From: Omphalotus guepiniiformis
Taxonomy: Eukaryota > Basidiomycota > Agaricomycetes > Agaricales > Omphalotaceae
NCBI GenBank assembly: GCA_028554645.1
Contig: JAQOOI010000061.1
Span: 310,001-374,000 of the forward strand
Direction: 5' to 3'
DNA: 64,000 nt
Below the pieces are notes generated by a model. That model did not search any database, was not told where the DNA came from, and saw only the letters and a list, made by a program, of their open reading frames with translations. Positions 1 to 12,300 of the stretch are shown in pieces. Position 1 is the first letter of the stretch. Each line of letters opens with the position of its first letter. The translations under genes were made by a program, and so were the position numbers.

Positions 1-3000
1 TATGGTATTCCAGAACTCGAAGAGCGACTGAGACGAGAGAGTTTCTTTCAATCTAGATGTCCCGTGAGTCACTGAGGTGGAGATCACTTCGTGGTATTTG
101 AAAATACAGCAAACCTCGTGAAGACTTCTTTGTTCAAGAAACACCTATGAAGAACAGGATGCACTAGATAAATATCGGAGAAACAAGTAACGTACATCAG
201 CTTTGTCAATCAAAAGGACTGCATCCCAAGCAGTGGCGAGCTAGGAAGAAACCTTGTGAGTATTGTTCTACAGCGAGTAACACACCATCCTTACTAGTAA
301 AACATCCTCGAGTCTACTTTCGAGAGACGAAGGCCTCGTCGAGAGCTCGGATGAGCCCACCATGTACAAAGGGTGTTGGAGATTTTCAGCTACCGCTTCA
401 GCAGTCAAAGTTTTTCCTGTAGGAACCAATATCACGGCGTCAAGCGATAATCAACATATGCTTCCTTAATGAACATTACTCACCAGTTCCAGGTGGACCA
501 TGCAGGGCAGCAATCTAGAAACAATGCTCACCTCGGAAACGTGAGCCCAAGGGCAAAGTTACACTTACCAGTCCACCTCCTTTGCCTGAAATCACATCAC
601 CAATTATTTTGGAAGAAGAATTATTATTCTTGGTAACTTCCACCAATCCTTTGATCAACACCTGCAGAACAAGAACATCAGCAAAACAATGTCTTTAGAA
701 CAAGCAAAGAATGAGGTCTTGCCTTGACATCTTTGTCCAAGACCAAATGATCCCAAGCACCATCATCGAATGTAACCGGCTCAAGTTTATCAACGAAAAA
801 GTGTGACCACTCCTTCGAAGCTAGATTGAAACCATATACTGTTGATGGTAGACGTTCAAGGTGACACGGAGCAATTTCAGGGATTTCTTCATCTCTATGA
901 TCAACTCTATCAGTATGCCAGTAAAATTGAGTTGCTGTTTATACCACTCAACGGTTCCCTGGTGTAGCCGCCTTTTTCATCAAAGGCAATCCTATCAATC
1001 ATGACGTGACTCTGTAAAAAGTGTGAGCCCAGTTGCTTGAAATAGACAGAGATAGTGGTATTACCCCCTCATCTGCAAGATGTATTAGAGTTGCAGATAG
1101 GACAGTGTTGTGAGGATGACTTACAAAGTCTGTGGTGTACACCAGAGAGCGCAACATAACGTTCTCCGCGAGCTAAAGCCACGAGAATCAGAACAGTATC
1201 TCACAAAGCCAGTCCTCGGTCCTCAACACACCTTGTAGCATCTTCCGTACCTCGTCCGTCATATGATGGATAGGCAAGTCCGTCAGCAAACGGTCTCCCT
1301 AGAGGTGACAACGTAAGTGCATGGCCGCAAAGGAATGAATGCACACGAAAAAGTTACTGACCTCAAAGTAAGGAATCTTTATCTCCAGTTTATAGATAAC
1401 ATAATTATGTCCATCCCAGATGCGGCCATTACCACAGACAAGAAAGTATTTCGAGTAGTCGAAGCTATACAGCATCCGGAGAAATAAGATGTCAGAGAAG
1501 ATGTAAGTGCAGGGGTGAAGACTGACCAATACTCTCGTGCAGTTACTTTGAAAGCAACCTGTTCAACCGATGTAGTGACTATGAAATGAACGAGAGAGAT
1601 ACTCAAATGAGCACAATCCAACTCAAATCAAAATGATGTAGGGTGAGGTGTGACTGGCGTTGTCAGAGATTCCGCACAGTTAGACGCAACAATTGAACTT
1701 TGAATCTGCAGGGTTACAGATGTCTTTATCTCAATCTGGGTGAAAAATGGCAGAGGGTATCTCAAAACACAAGATTCAGACAGAAGGTAAGGGTGGTTTT
1801 CAGGGTTCAGGAGGGATTCAGGACAATCAATCTCGATGTTTAAACTCGATCCAATGGTCAGACAATGCAGGGAACAGTTTCAGATGCAGCACAGACAGTT
1901 TCAGCAGGCAGATTCAGCACAGACAGAACAGCAGTTTCAGCAAAGATTCAGTATCTCTTTCAATTTATCTGCCACAAGGGACTTTACAGAAGTTTTTCAC
2001 AACTGGATATTTCTCGAACTGAACTCTAAAGAGCCAGGCTATATTTCGTCTAAGAAGGTTTTCCTGCTTTGGCTTGTAGCTTTGGGCAGTACTTGCTTAA
2101 GAAAATCTAAATAGATACTCTGTAAGCTATATATACTAAATCATAAAATCAAACATATATCTCGAAATTAAAAGAGTAATCTGAACAGTAAATGAGTCAA
2201 AAGTAAGTAAGTATCAATTGAGCAGAGATTGGATTCTTTTTAGGTAGTTTTCTAGGTAATTTTCCAGTTAGATAGTCAAAATGTAGGAACTTTGGGTATA
2301 GATTGGTATAAAAACAGAAATATATCGCTTTGTCCGCGTTCTAGGTGTGTTAGGGCGTACCCAGGGTATCTAAATAAAGGTCCAGATCCTGTAAATAGCA
2401 ACCAGTATCCTGACAGGTGACATTCTCCTTAGTGCATTGCAAATCTGGTCCCCTATAAGTTTCTCCAAAATTGGCACATTCTCCTCTACTAGGGCAGCAT
2501 TAGGAGTTGTGTAGAAGCTCTAGAGCTTATCTAGACCATGCTTCATCGTTTCTATCAGCCACAGTAAGGTACAGTAACTGTTTATTTCAAGTTTTACCCC
2601 TATACATCTCTTTTTTGGTCAGATTTGTACTCAGGTTATATTTCTTGTTTAGGATAGCTCTCAGCTTCTCCTAGGACAGTATTCTATCCCATAGTTTCGT
2701 CTAAGACCTCCCATTAGAGCGCCTTTGTCTTTCATCAAGTTCAGAGGGTTACTGAATTTCAGAGAGATACTCAGATCCAGAGAGATACTCATTTTCAGTA
2801 TCTAACTCCTTCCAGCATGAGTATTGAGTATCTAACTCATTTATGCAGATGTAACTTTTGAATCTACTTCCATTATTACACAGATTGGCATTTCATCTCA
2901 GTGACATTATATTCACATAGTACTCAATGTACAATATTTCTCTGGTAATACAATCTTCAAGATTGCCCATATTCTCAGCATTCAATCTTATAGTGCCAAC

Positions 3001-4604
3001 TTAGTTAGCAAGACCAGCTGGAACTTTTGATCAGTCCAAAGGACTTAGATAGTTGTTCAATTGAAGTGAAAATCCATCAACCCCTTGGATTACAGTCAAC
3101 AATACTTGGTAGAGTCTCTAGTTATTAGAGGGTGGGTCTGACCAACTCAATCTGGTATGGAACATTGGAATTCCAACACATCTGGAGAGGCATAACTAGT
3201 ATCTCTTTGTATAACCCATTGGTCACAGTTGCTTAGTACCAGATTCAGTACTGTAGCAAACACTACACTTAGGTATTGTGAGTACAAGTATGTTTCATGT
3301 CTTAACTAGCAGTCTGGGGTGACTCTAATCCTTTATGTTCAGTTTCCAATGCTTGAACATTCCATATTTACTTCAATCTGATAGATTTCAGTAATGAAAG
3401 GCTTTTTGACGCAACACCGAATGAAAATGTTTGACTGTACCAACCAAAAAATAAGCCATACCGGTAAACCATAATCATCCAGAGTCCACAAGACCTGTTT
3501 TTCTTCGATGAAAAATTGGAGCCTAAAGAGATACTGAACTTCACAGTAAAAGACGGAGGCAGGGGAAGCCACACATATCATATTCAATATGACCATGACT
3601 AACGGTAAGGGCAAGCCTGTCTGCACTGTATGCACACGTGTCAATGCACATTTCGAGTAAACGAGACAACAGAAACACAAACGTTGGTTTAAATTGCTCC
3701 TCTACATACTCCAACAGCACCTCAAGATGTTCGACCAGCTGCGAGATCAACTCCAAAAGCTCAGTCTCCGGAGTGTCTGTATCAAGGTCATGAGCTCGCA
3801 CCCAAAGAGGGATTGTGAAAAGAGAAAGCAACCTGTGCCGAGTTCAGGGTGGCCTAAAGACTTGACAAAATCAAGTCTCTCCGTGAAAGTGAGGCTAGAT
3901 TCTGGTGACAGGGCCAATTTTGCAGCCGTGTACTTTTCTCTTAATTGCCGCAAGATCGGGAAGAAATTTTGGAGCTCATATCGGGGTAAGTCGATGAAGA
4001 AAGGTGTTCCAATAAAGCTCCTATAGTATGGTGCGTCAGCCTAGCCAGAAACATATAAAACAATGAAACACACTGGAAAAACCGCTTCAACGTTTTACTC
4101 CATGTAGTCAGATAGATTACAGGCTCATCTGAAGACGGATCAACATATTGACACTTCGGAAGAACATGTCTCACCTGCTTCAGAGTTATAGCGATGATCG
4201 ACATAGAAGAAATTGTCAGGATCCTCCTTAACGGGCGGAGGCCGCACGTATGAAGTTGGATCCCAAGGCACATATTTGTGATCCATGAGGTTGTACAACA
4301 AAAATCTTTGAAGATAATGGATGTGAGATATTTGCGTGACGGGCTTGACAGGCTCTGAGTCAGGTTCAACGAATTTGACCGATTTCTTGACCGCCGTGGT
4401 ATCACTGGGCAGAGAGTTTTCAGCGCCAGAACCTGAGCTAGTATCTACAGTCTGCGTCTTGTCAGAAGCTGATTCACCCTGTTCAGACTCGTTAAATATT
4501 CGTTTCTTCGGTGGTGTCGGTGCCCTTTTGGCAGTATCTGCATTTGCTGCCTCATCGATAGCAGAGCTTGGTTGAGTTTCTTGCTTTGCAGTGGAGGTCG
4601 ACAT
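1..4604 (-). pseudogene. AAA+ ATPase of the fungal DUF7025 type, split by a solo LTR and cut by the window edge
   Basis: Spliced gene read leftwards from an ATG at 4604-4602; its C-terminus lies outside the window. The first exon encodes a polar, probably disordered N-terminus. A DUF7025-like region follows (WDGHNYVIYKLEIKIPYFE near 1375-1440, TVYGFNLASKEWSHFFVDKL near 785-845, and a downstream HLVLD). The ATPase core has Walker A GPPGTG/KTLTAEAVAE split by a 67-nt intron (483-417). Walker B reads LLIDKADV at about 225-196, before a 51-nt intron (195-145), followed by FLEQRSLHE. The family normally has IDEAD there, so the catalytic Glu is replaced by Lys. A solo LTR (1571-3416, CCGA duplication) interrupts an exon, so a normal product is unlikely. 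The family assignment is firm from the motifs; the substrate is unknown. Confidence 0.82.
1571..3416. mobile_element. Solo LTR of the element B family, inside the AAA ATPase gene
   Basis: It starts TGTAGTGACTATG and ends TTTTTGACGCAACA, and matches the two LTRs of element B (28316-30157 and 53202-55043) along its whole length with scattered differences and small indels. It is flanked by a 4-bp duplication, CCGA (1567-1570 and 3417-3420). No internal gag or pol is present, so this is a solo LTR left by LTR-LTR recombination. Open frames inside it are not supported as genes. Confidence 0.93.
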
Positions 4605-5029
4605 GGTGCTAGTTTGAAAGAGAAGATGGTGTTTCCTTGCAGATCTCTCGGTTTGAAGGTGGAAAAGCTCCTATAAGGCGAGACCAATATTAGTTAAAGT
4701 CAAGTAATGTCGTCCGGAATTTACATACAATGAACTTCGATTTCTTCGTACTCCGCATGGCGGCACAGCGAGTCATATTCAAGCGACAAAGGTAAGAGAA
4801 GAGATTCATGATTATCGGCCGTAGCAGTCGTGATCGGAATAAGAGACAATGGGCGCGCTTGAGCAGAGACAGGCATCAACAAAAGTTCATGATCGACATA
4901 CTCGCATTGCGCAAACGGTGAGTCACGCCTCAGCTTCGTGAAGAGTTTACACTGAGATTACACACAGATACGAGGGCAATCCAAAAAACAGGCGCAGACA
5001 TTGCAGACACGCATGAGAGAAGTCGTGAA
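4605..5029. other. Intergenic, no gene recognised
   Basis: This interval lies between the start of the AAA ATPase gene and the stop of the thioesterase gene. It probably holds the AAA promoter and leader. No further coding exon is supported. Confidence 0.4.
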
Positions 5030-5769
5030 TCATAGTTTCCCTCCTACACGGTCCACCGTGACGAGCAACTGTTCTAACCCTTTCCGAGTCATCTGACCCA
5101 TAGACGCGCTTTTTCGCTCTACCCGATCCACGAAAACATGTGTATATCCGCCAATGGCTGCAGGCGAATCTTCTCCAGCTTTGAAAATACCGATCTCGTA
5201 TGTGACAGAGCTATTGCCGAGCTTACTGACTCGAAGTCCGAGATCAAGGACGTCAGGGAATGAAAGTGGGGCAAAGAACTACAGAACAGAGTAAACCTCA
5301 TATCATTGTGTGTAGACAATGCTTTCATACCTGACACCAGGAGGAAATTACAAGACCAATTAGAGGTGATGTCTGAGGGTCTTGCCCACAAGATTCAATG
5401 AGGTAGGTGTTGACAATTGAGTCAAAGAAATGATAGTAAATGGAATTATTGATGTGCGAGTACTGATCGTTATCCACCCTTCAAGTCGTGCTTGTCAATA
5501 CTATGTAAAAACATACGCGTGTCAAATCTTCGAAGCAGAAAAGAGAGACTGCTCGAAAAAACAAAACACTGGACAAGCAAATGAACTCACCATCGTGTTC
5601 GGTACGATAAGAAGTACCTAAAATCCGCCCTTTTGAGAAGCTTTAGTTGATTTCCTGAATTCTGAGCCATTGAGAGGACGTTCACAGCGAAAATGGAACA
5701 CAGATACAGTATAGAGATGTAAAGAAATTCGGATGAAGCCTGAAGTTCTACACTTTCCCACGTGGCCAT
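5030..5769 (-). CDS. Hotdog-fold acyl-CoA thioesterase (4HBT/YbgC-like)
   Basis: Probable acyl-CoA thioester hydrolase. Three exons join in frame. The first ends SYRTRW at a GTGAGT donor. The second begins VDNDQYSHINNSIYYHFFDS, the hotdog thioesterase signature with its active-site Asp and the following H-x-N-N-x-x-Y. The third carries the strand-rich half (LDLGLRVSKLGNSSVTYEIG, then GGYTHVFVDR) and ends VTVDRVGGKL at the stop 5032-5030. Two in-frame starts are possible. The ATG at 5769 adds about 33 hydrophobic residues that could form a membrane anchor or targeting segment; the ATG at 5670 (MAQNSGNQLK) gives a compact soluble protein. The longer span is given. The substrate is not deducible. 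Confidence 0.78.
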
Positions 5770-5931
5770 GCCTCGATAATTCGACTGTCAGACTCTGTCA
5801 GATTACTGTCAGATTACAGTAGGTTACTCTATTATTGCGATAGATGCCGCGTCGTTCAGCCCCAGAATTATATTTATAGACCATGCCGTAATACACTTCC
5901 TCCCTTCCTTCCTTCCTATTCTCTTGGAAGT

Positions 5932-8504
5932 ATGTCGATATACACCGAGCTAGCAGAACTCCCTTTTCCAACTTCAGCGAAATTCCTGAATAAAAATGGT
6001 ACGTAGACTAATTCGACACGTACCCACGATATACCTGATACTGAGCAAACACTTATCGTTATCATGCGCTACCGTTTCGGTGTATAGCTCTTCAAGTAAA
6101 TTATACCGCTCGCGATCATACTCGAAATATCAAGCGTACTTTGTCCAAAACAATAATATTACAAGATGATGCTACGCAGGCTTTATCCTCGGGTGCTAGC
6201 CAAGAACTTGTCGGAATTGTCGCATCAGAGTACACTATCGACGGAGTGTATCGTGTTGTTCTTCGTGAGGATGGGATTCAAGAACATAAGAGGAGATATG
6301 TGGAGATCTGGGCAGGAGAAAAACTTGAAAAGAGTAAGGATGTTACGGATATTCATGGGGATTTCTATGCAGACGGTATGTAGGGTTTCAGATGCTTCTA
6401 TCTACAGAGGCTCTAAGCTGACTGAGATCTTCGTACAATCAAGAATTCCTGTCGTCGTTGTCTTCTTCATACTCGAATGAAGTCATTTTATACATCGCCG
6501 AGAAGAAGATCAACCTTCCGCCAAACGCGACCGAGCGTTTCCTGTACACACAATCTTTCGGCGAGGGCCTAGTCACTCGAAAATCTCCTGCCATCTATTT
6601 ATACTATTGGAAACAAGATCGACTGATTACACTCGAATACGATGCTCCCGTATCACTCGGACAAGCAATCTTCGCGCCCAAGGTGCACGATAATCACGAT
6701 GAACCCGACACCATCTTCGCCACTGGATACGAATACACTTCTGAACAGAGACTTCTCGGCATCAAATGGTGCTACAATCGTCCATCGGGAATATGGGCTA
6801 TAACCATTCCTCCTTCCAATAAGGACGAAGCATCGAAAGGATCTGATGAAGAACTCACAACCGTCCATTGTACACTTCGGAAAATAACACCTCCTGACCT
6901 ATCTTGCCGATCGCCTCGGATAGTACAGACGAAAGACTCCAACCTGTTCAAATTATTATGGCTTTCTAATCCCACTGGTGGAGCCCATGAAGCCACAGCT
7001 AGTCTTCACAGCCTCGATATCACTAGTACTTCATCCAATGAGGACCTAGAGAGTAGGGCCAAGAAACTCGTAGATGCTCCTTGGGACCCTGCACCTGGCG
7101 AGTTCCCCGGTATCTACACGGGTAACGTATTTCCTTCGACTTTTCACGTCTCCAGCGCGGGCCAAGATAGCGTTATCTTACACTCTGTCTGGGGTTCACG
7201 TTTGACAGTCCTTGGCATATCACTTTCCGATGGGACTGTCAAGGATCTAACGCCTGTCCTGGATGATTCGTTGTATTCCTGGACGGTGCTTACGACTGAT
7301 GGTGTCAAGAGGGTGGTATGTGTTCGTAGCTCGCCAAAGACGCCTCCGGAACTCGTTCTTGGCGAATTTGCTTCAGGTGAAATCGGCCCTTGGACTGTTC
7401 TTGACGCTCCGAGTCTTTCAAAACAATGTGCGTCTTGTAGGGTCTTCAGCGTTGAATTTCATTAACCCTAATTTTTTATTGCAGTGAAGGATCAGCTCGA
7501 CTCTCTTCAAGTCAAGATCGTGCCGATTCCAAATCGGTTCCCGACAGAAACTATCCTCATTCAAGATACACGAGCCTTGTCGGAGAATAAGATTCTACCC
7601 TTCGTTCTCAATCCTCACGGAGGCCCGCACGGTACAACTTTGACAGAATTTGCGCCCACAATCGCTGCTCTCGCCCTCGAAGGCTGTGAGTGTGTTGCTA
7701 TCATCTTGAAAGGCTTGCATATTTACAATAACCATCCTCCCTAGTCACGGTATCTCTGCCCAACTACACCGGCTCACTAGGTTTCGGCGAGAAATACGTG
7801 CGTGCTCTCATAGGACAATGCGGCTCATTAGATGTGGGCGACTGTATCGAATCAGTGCGATATCTTATCAAGACAGGTGTAGCTGAAGAAGGAAAGGGAA
7901 AGTTATTCGTGTCGGGTGGAAGTCATGGCGGGTTCCTCACTGCGCATCGTAAGAACCCAGCTCATCATTTCGTGGTGCGAGCATAATTTACTAACGTTCT
8001 GAGATCTCAGTCATCGGTCAATACCCAGATATATTCACCGCAGCTGCCCTACGGAATCCAGTCATCTCATGTGGGGAGATATCCACCTCCGACATCCCAG
8101 ACTGGTACTTTGCTGAATTTGGTCTGGATTACCCTATGCTCTCCCTTCCTCTCGGGTATACAAGTCCCTCCTCAGGATCTCAACCCAAGGAAATCCGCAA
8201 ACGGTCTCCACCGCAACTGATGACACCCGAAATTTACTCTAAGCTATATGATGCTTCGCCGATCGCGTACGTAGGGAAGGTCAAAGCAGCAGTCCTGCTT
8301 CTGATTGGTGGGTCTGATCAGAGAGTCGCGCCGACTCAAGGGATTGGGTATTATCATGCTTTGAAAGCGATCAAGGCGGAGTCGCCCGAGGAGGTGGAGA
8401 TGCTGTGGTTTGCGGGAGAGGGTCATTCCCTAGAAGGACTTGAGACTACGAAAATACATTGGACGCGCACTTTGGATTGGTTCAAAGATCACGCGAAACA
8501 CTAG
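5932..8504 (+). CDS. Acylaminoacyl-peptidase (S9C prolyl oligopeptidase family)
   Basis: Serine peptidase that removes N-acylated amino acids from short peptides, expected in the cytosol. Six exons join in frame: 5932-5998, 6088-6375, 6444-7427, 7485-7685, 7745-7948 and 8011-8504. The N-terminal half is beta-propeller-like (RRYVEIWAGEKLEKSKDVTDIHG, in the style of APEH proteins). The catalytic alpha/beta-hydrolase domain has NPHGGPHG, the nucleophile elbow GGSHGG near 7915, the Asp motif GGSDQRV near 8308 and the His motif GEGHSLEG near 8420, so the triad is complete. The exon 3/4 junction (SKQ/LKDQ) and the exon 5/6 junction (TAH/LIGQ) restore the family sequence. It looks functional. Its 5' end faces the thioesterase gene, about 160 bp away, in a divergent arrangement. 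Confidence 0.88.
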
Positions 8505-8803
8505 GGTAAAATGAGCGAACGGGTGGTTGGTAGATGGTCGGCACTGTCAGTTTTCATGCACTGGTCATTACTGCTAGCTACATAAACAACGTGCAGAATA
8601 AGTAAAGGGAGCGTCACGTATCATTTTGTTCCTTGGGTGAATTAGTCTTCACCCAATGTAGCTGAAAGGAAAACAAGGATGAATGTTTCAATAGTACTCT
8701 CTATGTACAAGCCGTCTATAGGTGTGTTCATCGTCATAGTCTGTGTGAATGAAAGAGAGGTAGGATAGTACGTCGCAGCAGCACCCACATGATCCTTCTA
8801 CTA

Positions 8804-10142
8804 TCATACAGGGGAGGGGTCGGAGGTCTCTGAGGTTTCTAAAGATGACTCGGAGTTGCCAAGTTGAGCGCCAGAATTATGCGATTTCTCATCCGCAACC
8901 TCCTCACTCTGTAGCTTTTCAACGGTAGGTACCATGAGCCAACTGAGTGCAATAACCACGCGGATACCAACGCCGATCGCAAGTGAACCTGGGGAGCCTA
9001 GTCGAAATGTCAGGCCTCGTGCAGAGATGGCACCTAATGGCGGGAGCGTGAATCAGCGTCACCGAATGTTGATTCCCGCTGAATACCAAAACTCGAACAT
9101 ACCAAGTATGACGCTGAATATGCCGAGCAATCGCTGATCTCGAGCAGTATCCAGACGATTGAGTGAAAACAACGCATCGACGCCTATCAGCTCGCACCAT
9201 GTCGTAGTAAGAGGTACTGTTTTACGTTTAAATCCCGCTGAACGTGAAATTGAAAACATCAATGACTTACATGTAGCGCCAGACTGAGTTTTTAGTCGTA
9301 CGCTCATCAATCCCTGTAAGCCCATACTCGCAGACATGAATATCAAGCATAGATACGAAACAGCGTCGGTCCATGCGGCCCCACTCGTGAACCTTCACAA
9401 TTCGTCGACGTAAGAACGAAGGAACCATAGATGATTGAAGAATTGAATACCTATCATCTGAAATCCCGGGATATCCTTGATTGCTCTTCCATATTGATAT
9501 CGCCGCAGCCATCGTTAACAATGCTTGGACAAATGTACCAAGCATCATCCAACCCCGCGTATGCGAACCCATTACGTCGCCCAGCCTCACTATCAGTGCC
9601 CCGCCAATGAAGCTCAACAGCGAACCGAGTGCTTGTCGATCGGCGAGCCGGAACTGCGTGCTTTCTCCTTCCCATAGGCGTGCTATTGCGATACCGAGCT
9701 GCGTTGTATTCCCAGATTGAAACCCACACCACACCATGGTCGCCGAGTATGATATCGTGTTCCTGTGGTATTCGAGTGTGTCAGCGAGGAAGGACATGAG
9801 TTGAAAGACACGGAGCAGACGCATACATGAATCCCGCCATAAAATAATAGGCGTTCATTTGCAACGCGCAGGCTGTGGTATCGACTTCTCCTCTCCAGAT
9901 ATTCGAGGGAACTAAACGCTTCCGTCTTGTCGCATTGACGAACGGCGGTTCGAAAGAAGGAGATGATGAATTGGATTGAAGCGCCGTCATATTGCGGAGG
10001 TGCGGCACAAATGAGGGCTGGACAATTCCAGACCAGCGAGTAGGTGGTCTAGAGATTTTGAACCGCAGCTACTTGTACTTACCTCTGCTACTGTCTTGCC
10101 AAGGGCGGGATCCAAGTCTTGGAAGTGGCGCACTGAAGGCAT
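8804..10142 (-). CDS. DUF1275 (YoaK-like) multi-pass membrane protein
   Basis: Predicted integral membrane protein of the DUF1275 family, whose transport role is not settled. Exon 1 (10142-10083) encodes MPSVRHFQDLDPALGKTVAE and ends at a GTAAGT donor; exon 2 continues PSFVPHLRNMTALQ. The family signature CGFQSGNTTQLGIAIARLW is near 9690-9730, followed by hydrophobic segments (LLSFIGGALIVRLGDVMG and MMLGTFVQALLTMAAAISIW). Later exons give MGLQGLMSVRLK and RVVIALSWLMVPTVEKL, then an acidic Ser-rich tail ending SDPSPV at the stop 8806-8804. At least four introns are needed and their exact edges were not all resolved. It converges with the peptidase gene, whose stop is 299 bp away. Confidence 0.72.
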
Positions 10143-11926
10143 TAGGGATTCACCCTTTCACGTGACACGGAGATTCAAGCTGTAAAATTTCAGGCGAAAG
10201 CTGTTGAACCCTGTTAAACCTGGGTCCTGTAGGTCGTCGATTGGAAAATCGGAAGGCCGTGCAGCATGCATCATTGCATGACGGAGAGTGATATGTATAT
10301 CCAGTGGAGACGGCGAGTAGAGTTCTGCGCAATGATGAAAGACTGAGATGAAGGTTGTAATAACAAATATTGCTTTCGAGAAAGAAAGGATGCAGCAGCA
10401 GAAACATCTTCGAATGCAACCGTACATTAGCCAAGGGTGTCTCGTTTCACTTTAAACTTCACTTACGTTCTTCTTAGCCCTAGTTTCCCAACTTTTGGCT
10501 ACAGCCTTCGATTAGAATACGAAACACAGTAAGAAAGCTGTCATACACTGATAGCAAGCCTAATTCAGACTCATAAGATCAGAAAGGGATATTCAAATGA
10601 TACCCACTGAAAGAACAAAGCGCTCAGTACTCAGTCCCAGTCTGAATTGGAAACTGAATGAAAACTTGGCAGCGACAGTGGAGAAAAGTGGAGGCAACGT
10701 CTGGAATCGTTTTCTCGGTGAAAGTCTTGGAAGAACAGGGTCGCGCAGGAATGTCTTCTTGGGGCGGTGTAAAAGAGGACATGCCCAGCCGCCAGCTTGC
10801 AAGTTGAAAGCACTGATAAAAGTGAAAGAGCTGAAGATCCCGGTTCAGACGGACCCTGGAAGTTCATATACATAAGTCCTTGTAAACGAACGTTTTTAGA
10901 CGGCCCGATAAAACATTAGTCACCATCCTAAATCCATCGGGGCTGGATCTCCGTCGCCTAACCCGCGTAACACGCTTCGCTCGCTACCACTCGCGCCGTG
11001 CACGGCTCTTGCTCGGGCAGCTGTTCTTTCTCAGTAGTTAATACTCACAAGAGCCTGCTGCTAGACATAGCCCAGAGAGGAGCTGGCTATGTAGCAAATT
11101 ATCTGACTTACAGACAAATTTGTGTATGTATATATGTATAATGGTACAGGTATTATACATAGTAGTATACATGTATCTCTATGGACTACACATGTGGTGT
11201 GAGCAGCCACAGCTATTTCCTGCCGCATCCGGCACTCACAATCAAAATATGATGGCCCAACGAGGTATTTTACATCAATTACCTACTATGGTGATCAGAG
11301 AATTGCAATGCACAGAGATGTGCAACTTCGTGAATATTTCCACATCTACCAACTTCTGTGCTTCGTCAATTTTTTGTAAGTCTTATTGGATGCATTGGAA
11401 ACTATTTCTCAAATAAAAACAAGAGAATGTGTCGAGGAAAGTGAATGAGACCCATATTACTGCTCGGGAAGCGTGACTTTGAGGTGTGACATTCTCTGAT
11501 ATAGAGGATTACATTAATAGGATTGCCCATAAAATTACATAGACATCTGAAAGTATACATTACCAGTCCATGTTCCGGTTCTCAAGGTGGCACGACAGGC
11601 AGAAGGTGGTATACATACAGGATTATGGAAAAAGTCAATGCTCTCTGACGCGGGTGGATGTGGCCGTGACAGCGTGATTGCAATTCCCTGTTCCTGCTTA
11701 AACACTGTCTGACACAAGCACATCCTCATAGAAAAATCCCAGAAATTCAGGTTAAGGGTTTTAGAGCTTAAATAATGATTCTATGAAGATACTTAAGAGA
11801 ATAGGCCTGAGAGGAAGATACAAAAAAGGATTTCTCAAAAAGTTGCAATTCTCTGATCACCATAGTACAGGTACCCATAAAAACTGATTTCTGGGCTCTC
11901 GCCGGCGCTGCCGCGTTAAAAAGTGA

Positions 11927-11946
11927 TTAAAACACGCGTGTTTTAA
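11927..11946. repeat. 20-bp perfect palindrome centred on ACGCGT
   Basis: The half-site TTAAAACACG is followed by its exact reverse complement. The centre is the hexamer ACGCGT, which matches the MCB element of fungal cell-cycle promoters. It could be a protein-binding site or part of a decayed element. Confidence 0.7.
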
Positions 11947-12274
11947 GTCGGCTATCTTAAAACACAACTTATCGAGCACTTATCTCACTTATTCCACCCA
12001 ACTTACCACTTATTTACATCTTTTTGTTACAAGAGGCCATTGGTGAGTGTAGATAGCATTCAAAATGATAAATAGTCTATATTCTCTGGTCTGTATGTAC
12101 TCCTCAGGCCAGCAGGCTATAGCAGTAGTATTTCTATGAGACTATGAGTCCTACTCTTTGAACTCGAGGGTCCCAGTCTGCCTGCACAGAAAAGTCACAG
12201 GCTCGGAGGCGTGGTTGCAGTGTGCATGTGACCGTGAAACTCTGCGGACCCAAGGACCGGGTTGACGGTTTCAG

Positions 12275-12300
12275 ACGGGCTCGTCCGCGGACGAGCCCGT
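12275..12300. repeat. 26-bp perfect GC-rich palindrome
   Basis: The half-site ACGGGCTCGTCCG is followed directly by its exact reverse complement with no loop. As RNA or cruciform DNA it would be a very stable hairpin. Flanking bases do not extend the symmetry. Confidence 0.8.

Noticed and set aside
1747..2114. Gln-rich small frames in the B LTR (also at 28539 and 53425)
   Set aside because: They fall wholly inside LTR sequence, overlap one another in different frames and are not kept equally in the three LTR copies.
10597..10875. 92-residue plus-strand frame
   Set aside because: No recognisable motif, no promoter signal and overlapping frames on the other strand; not supported as a gene.
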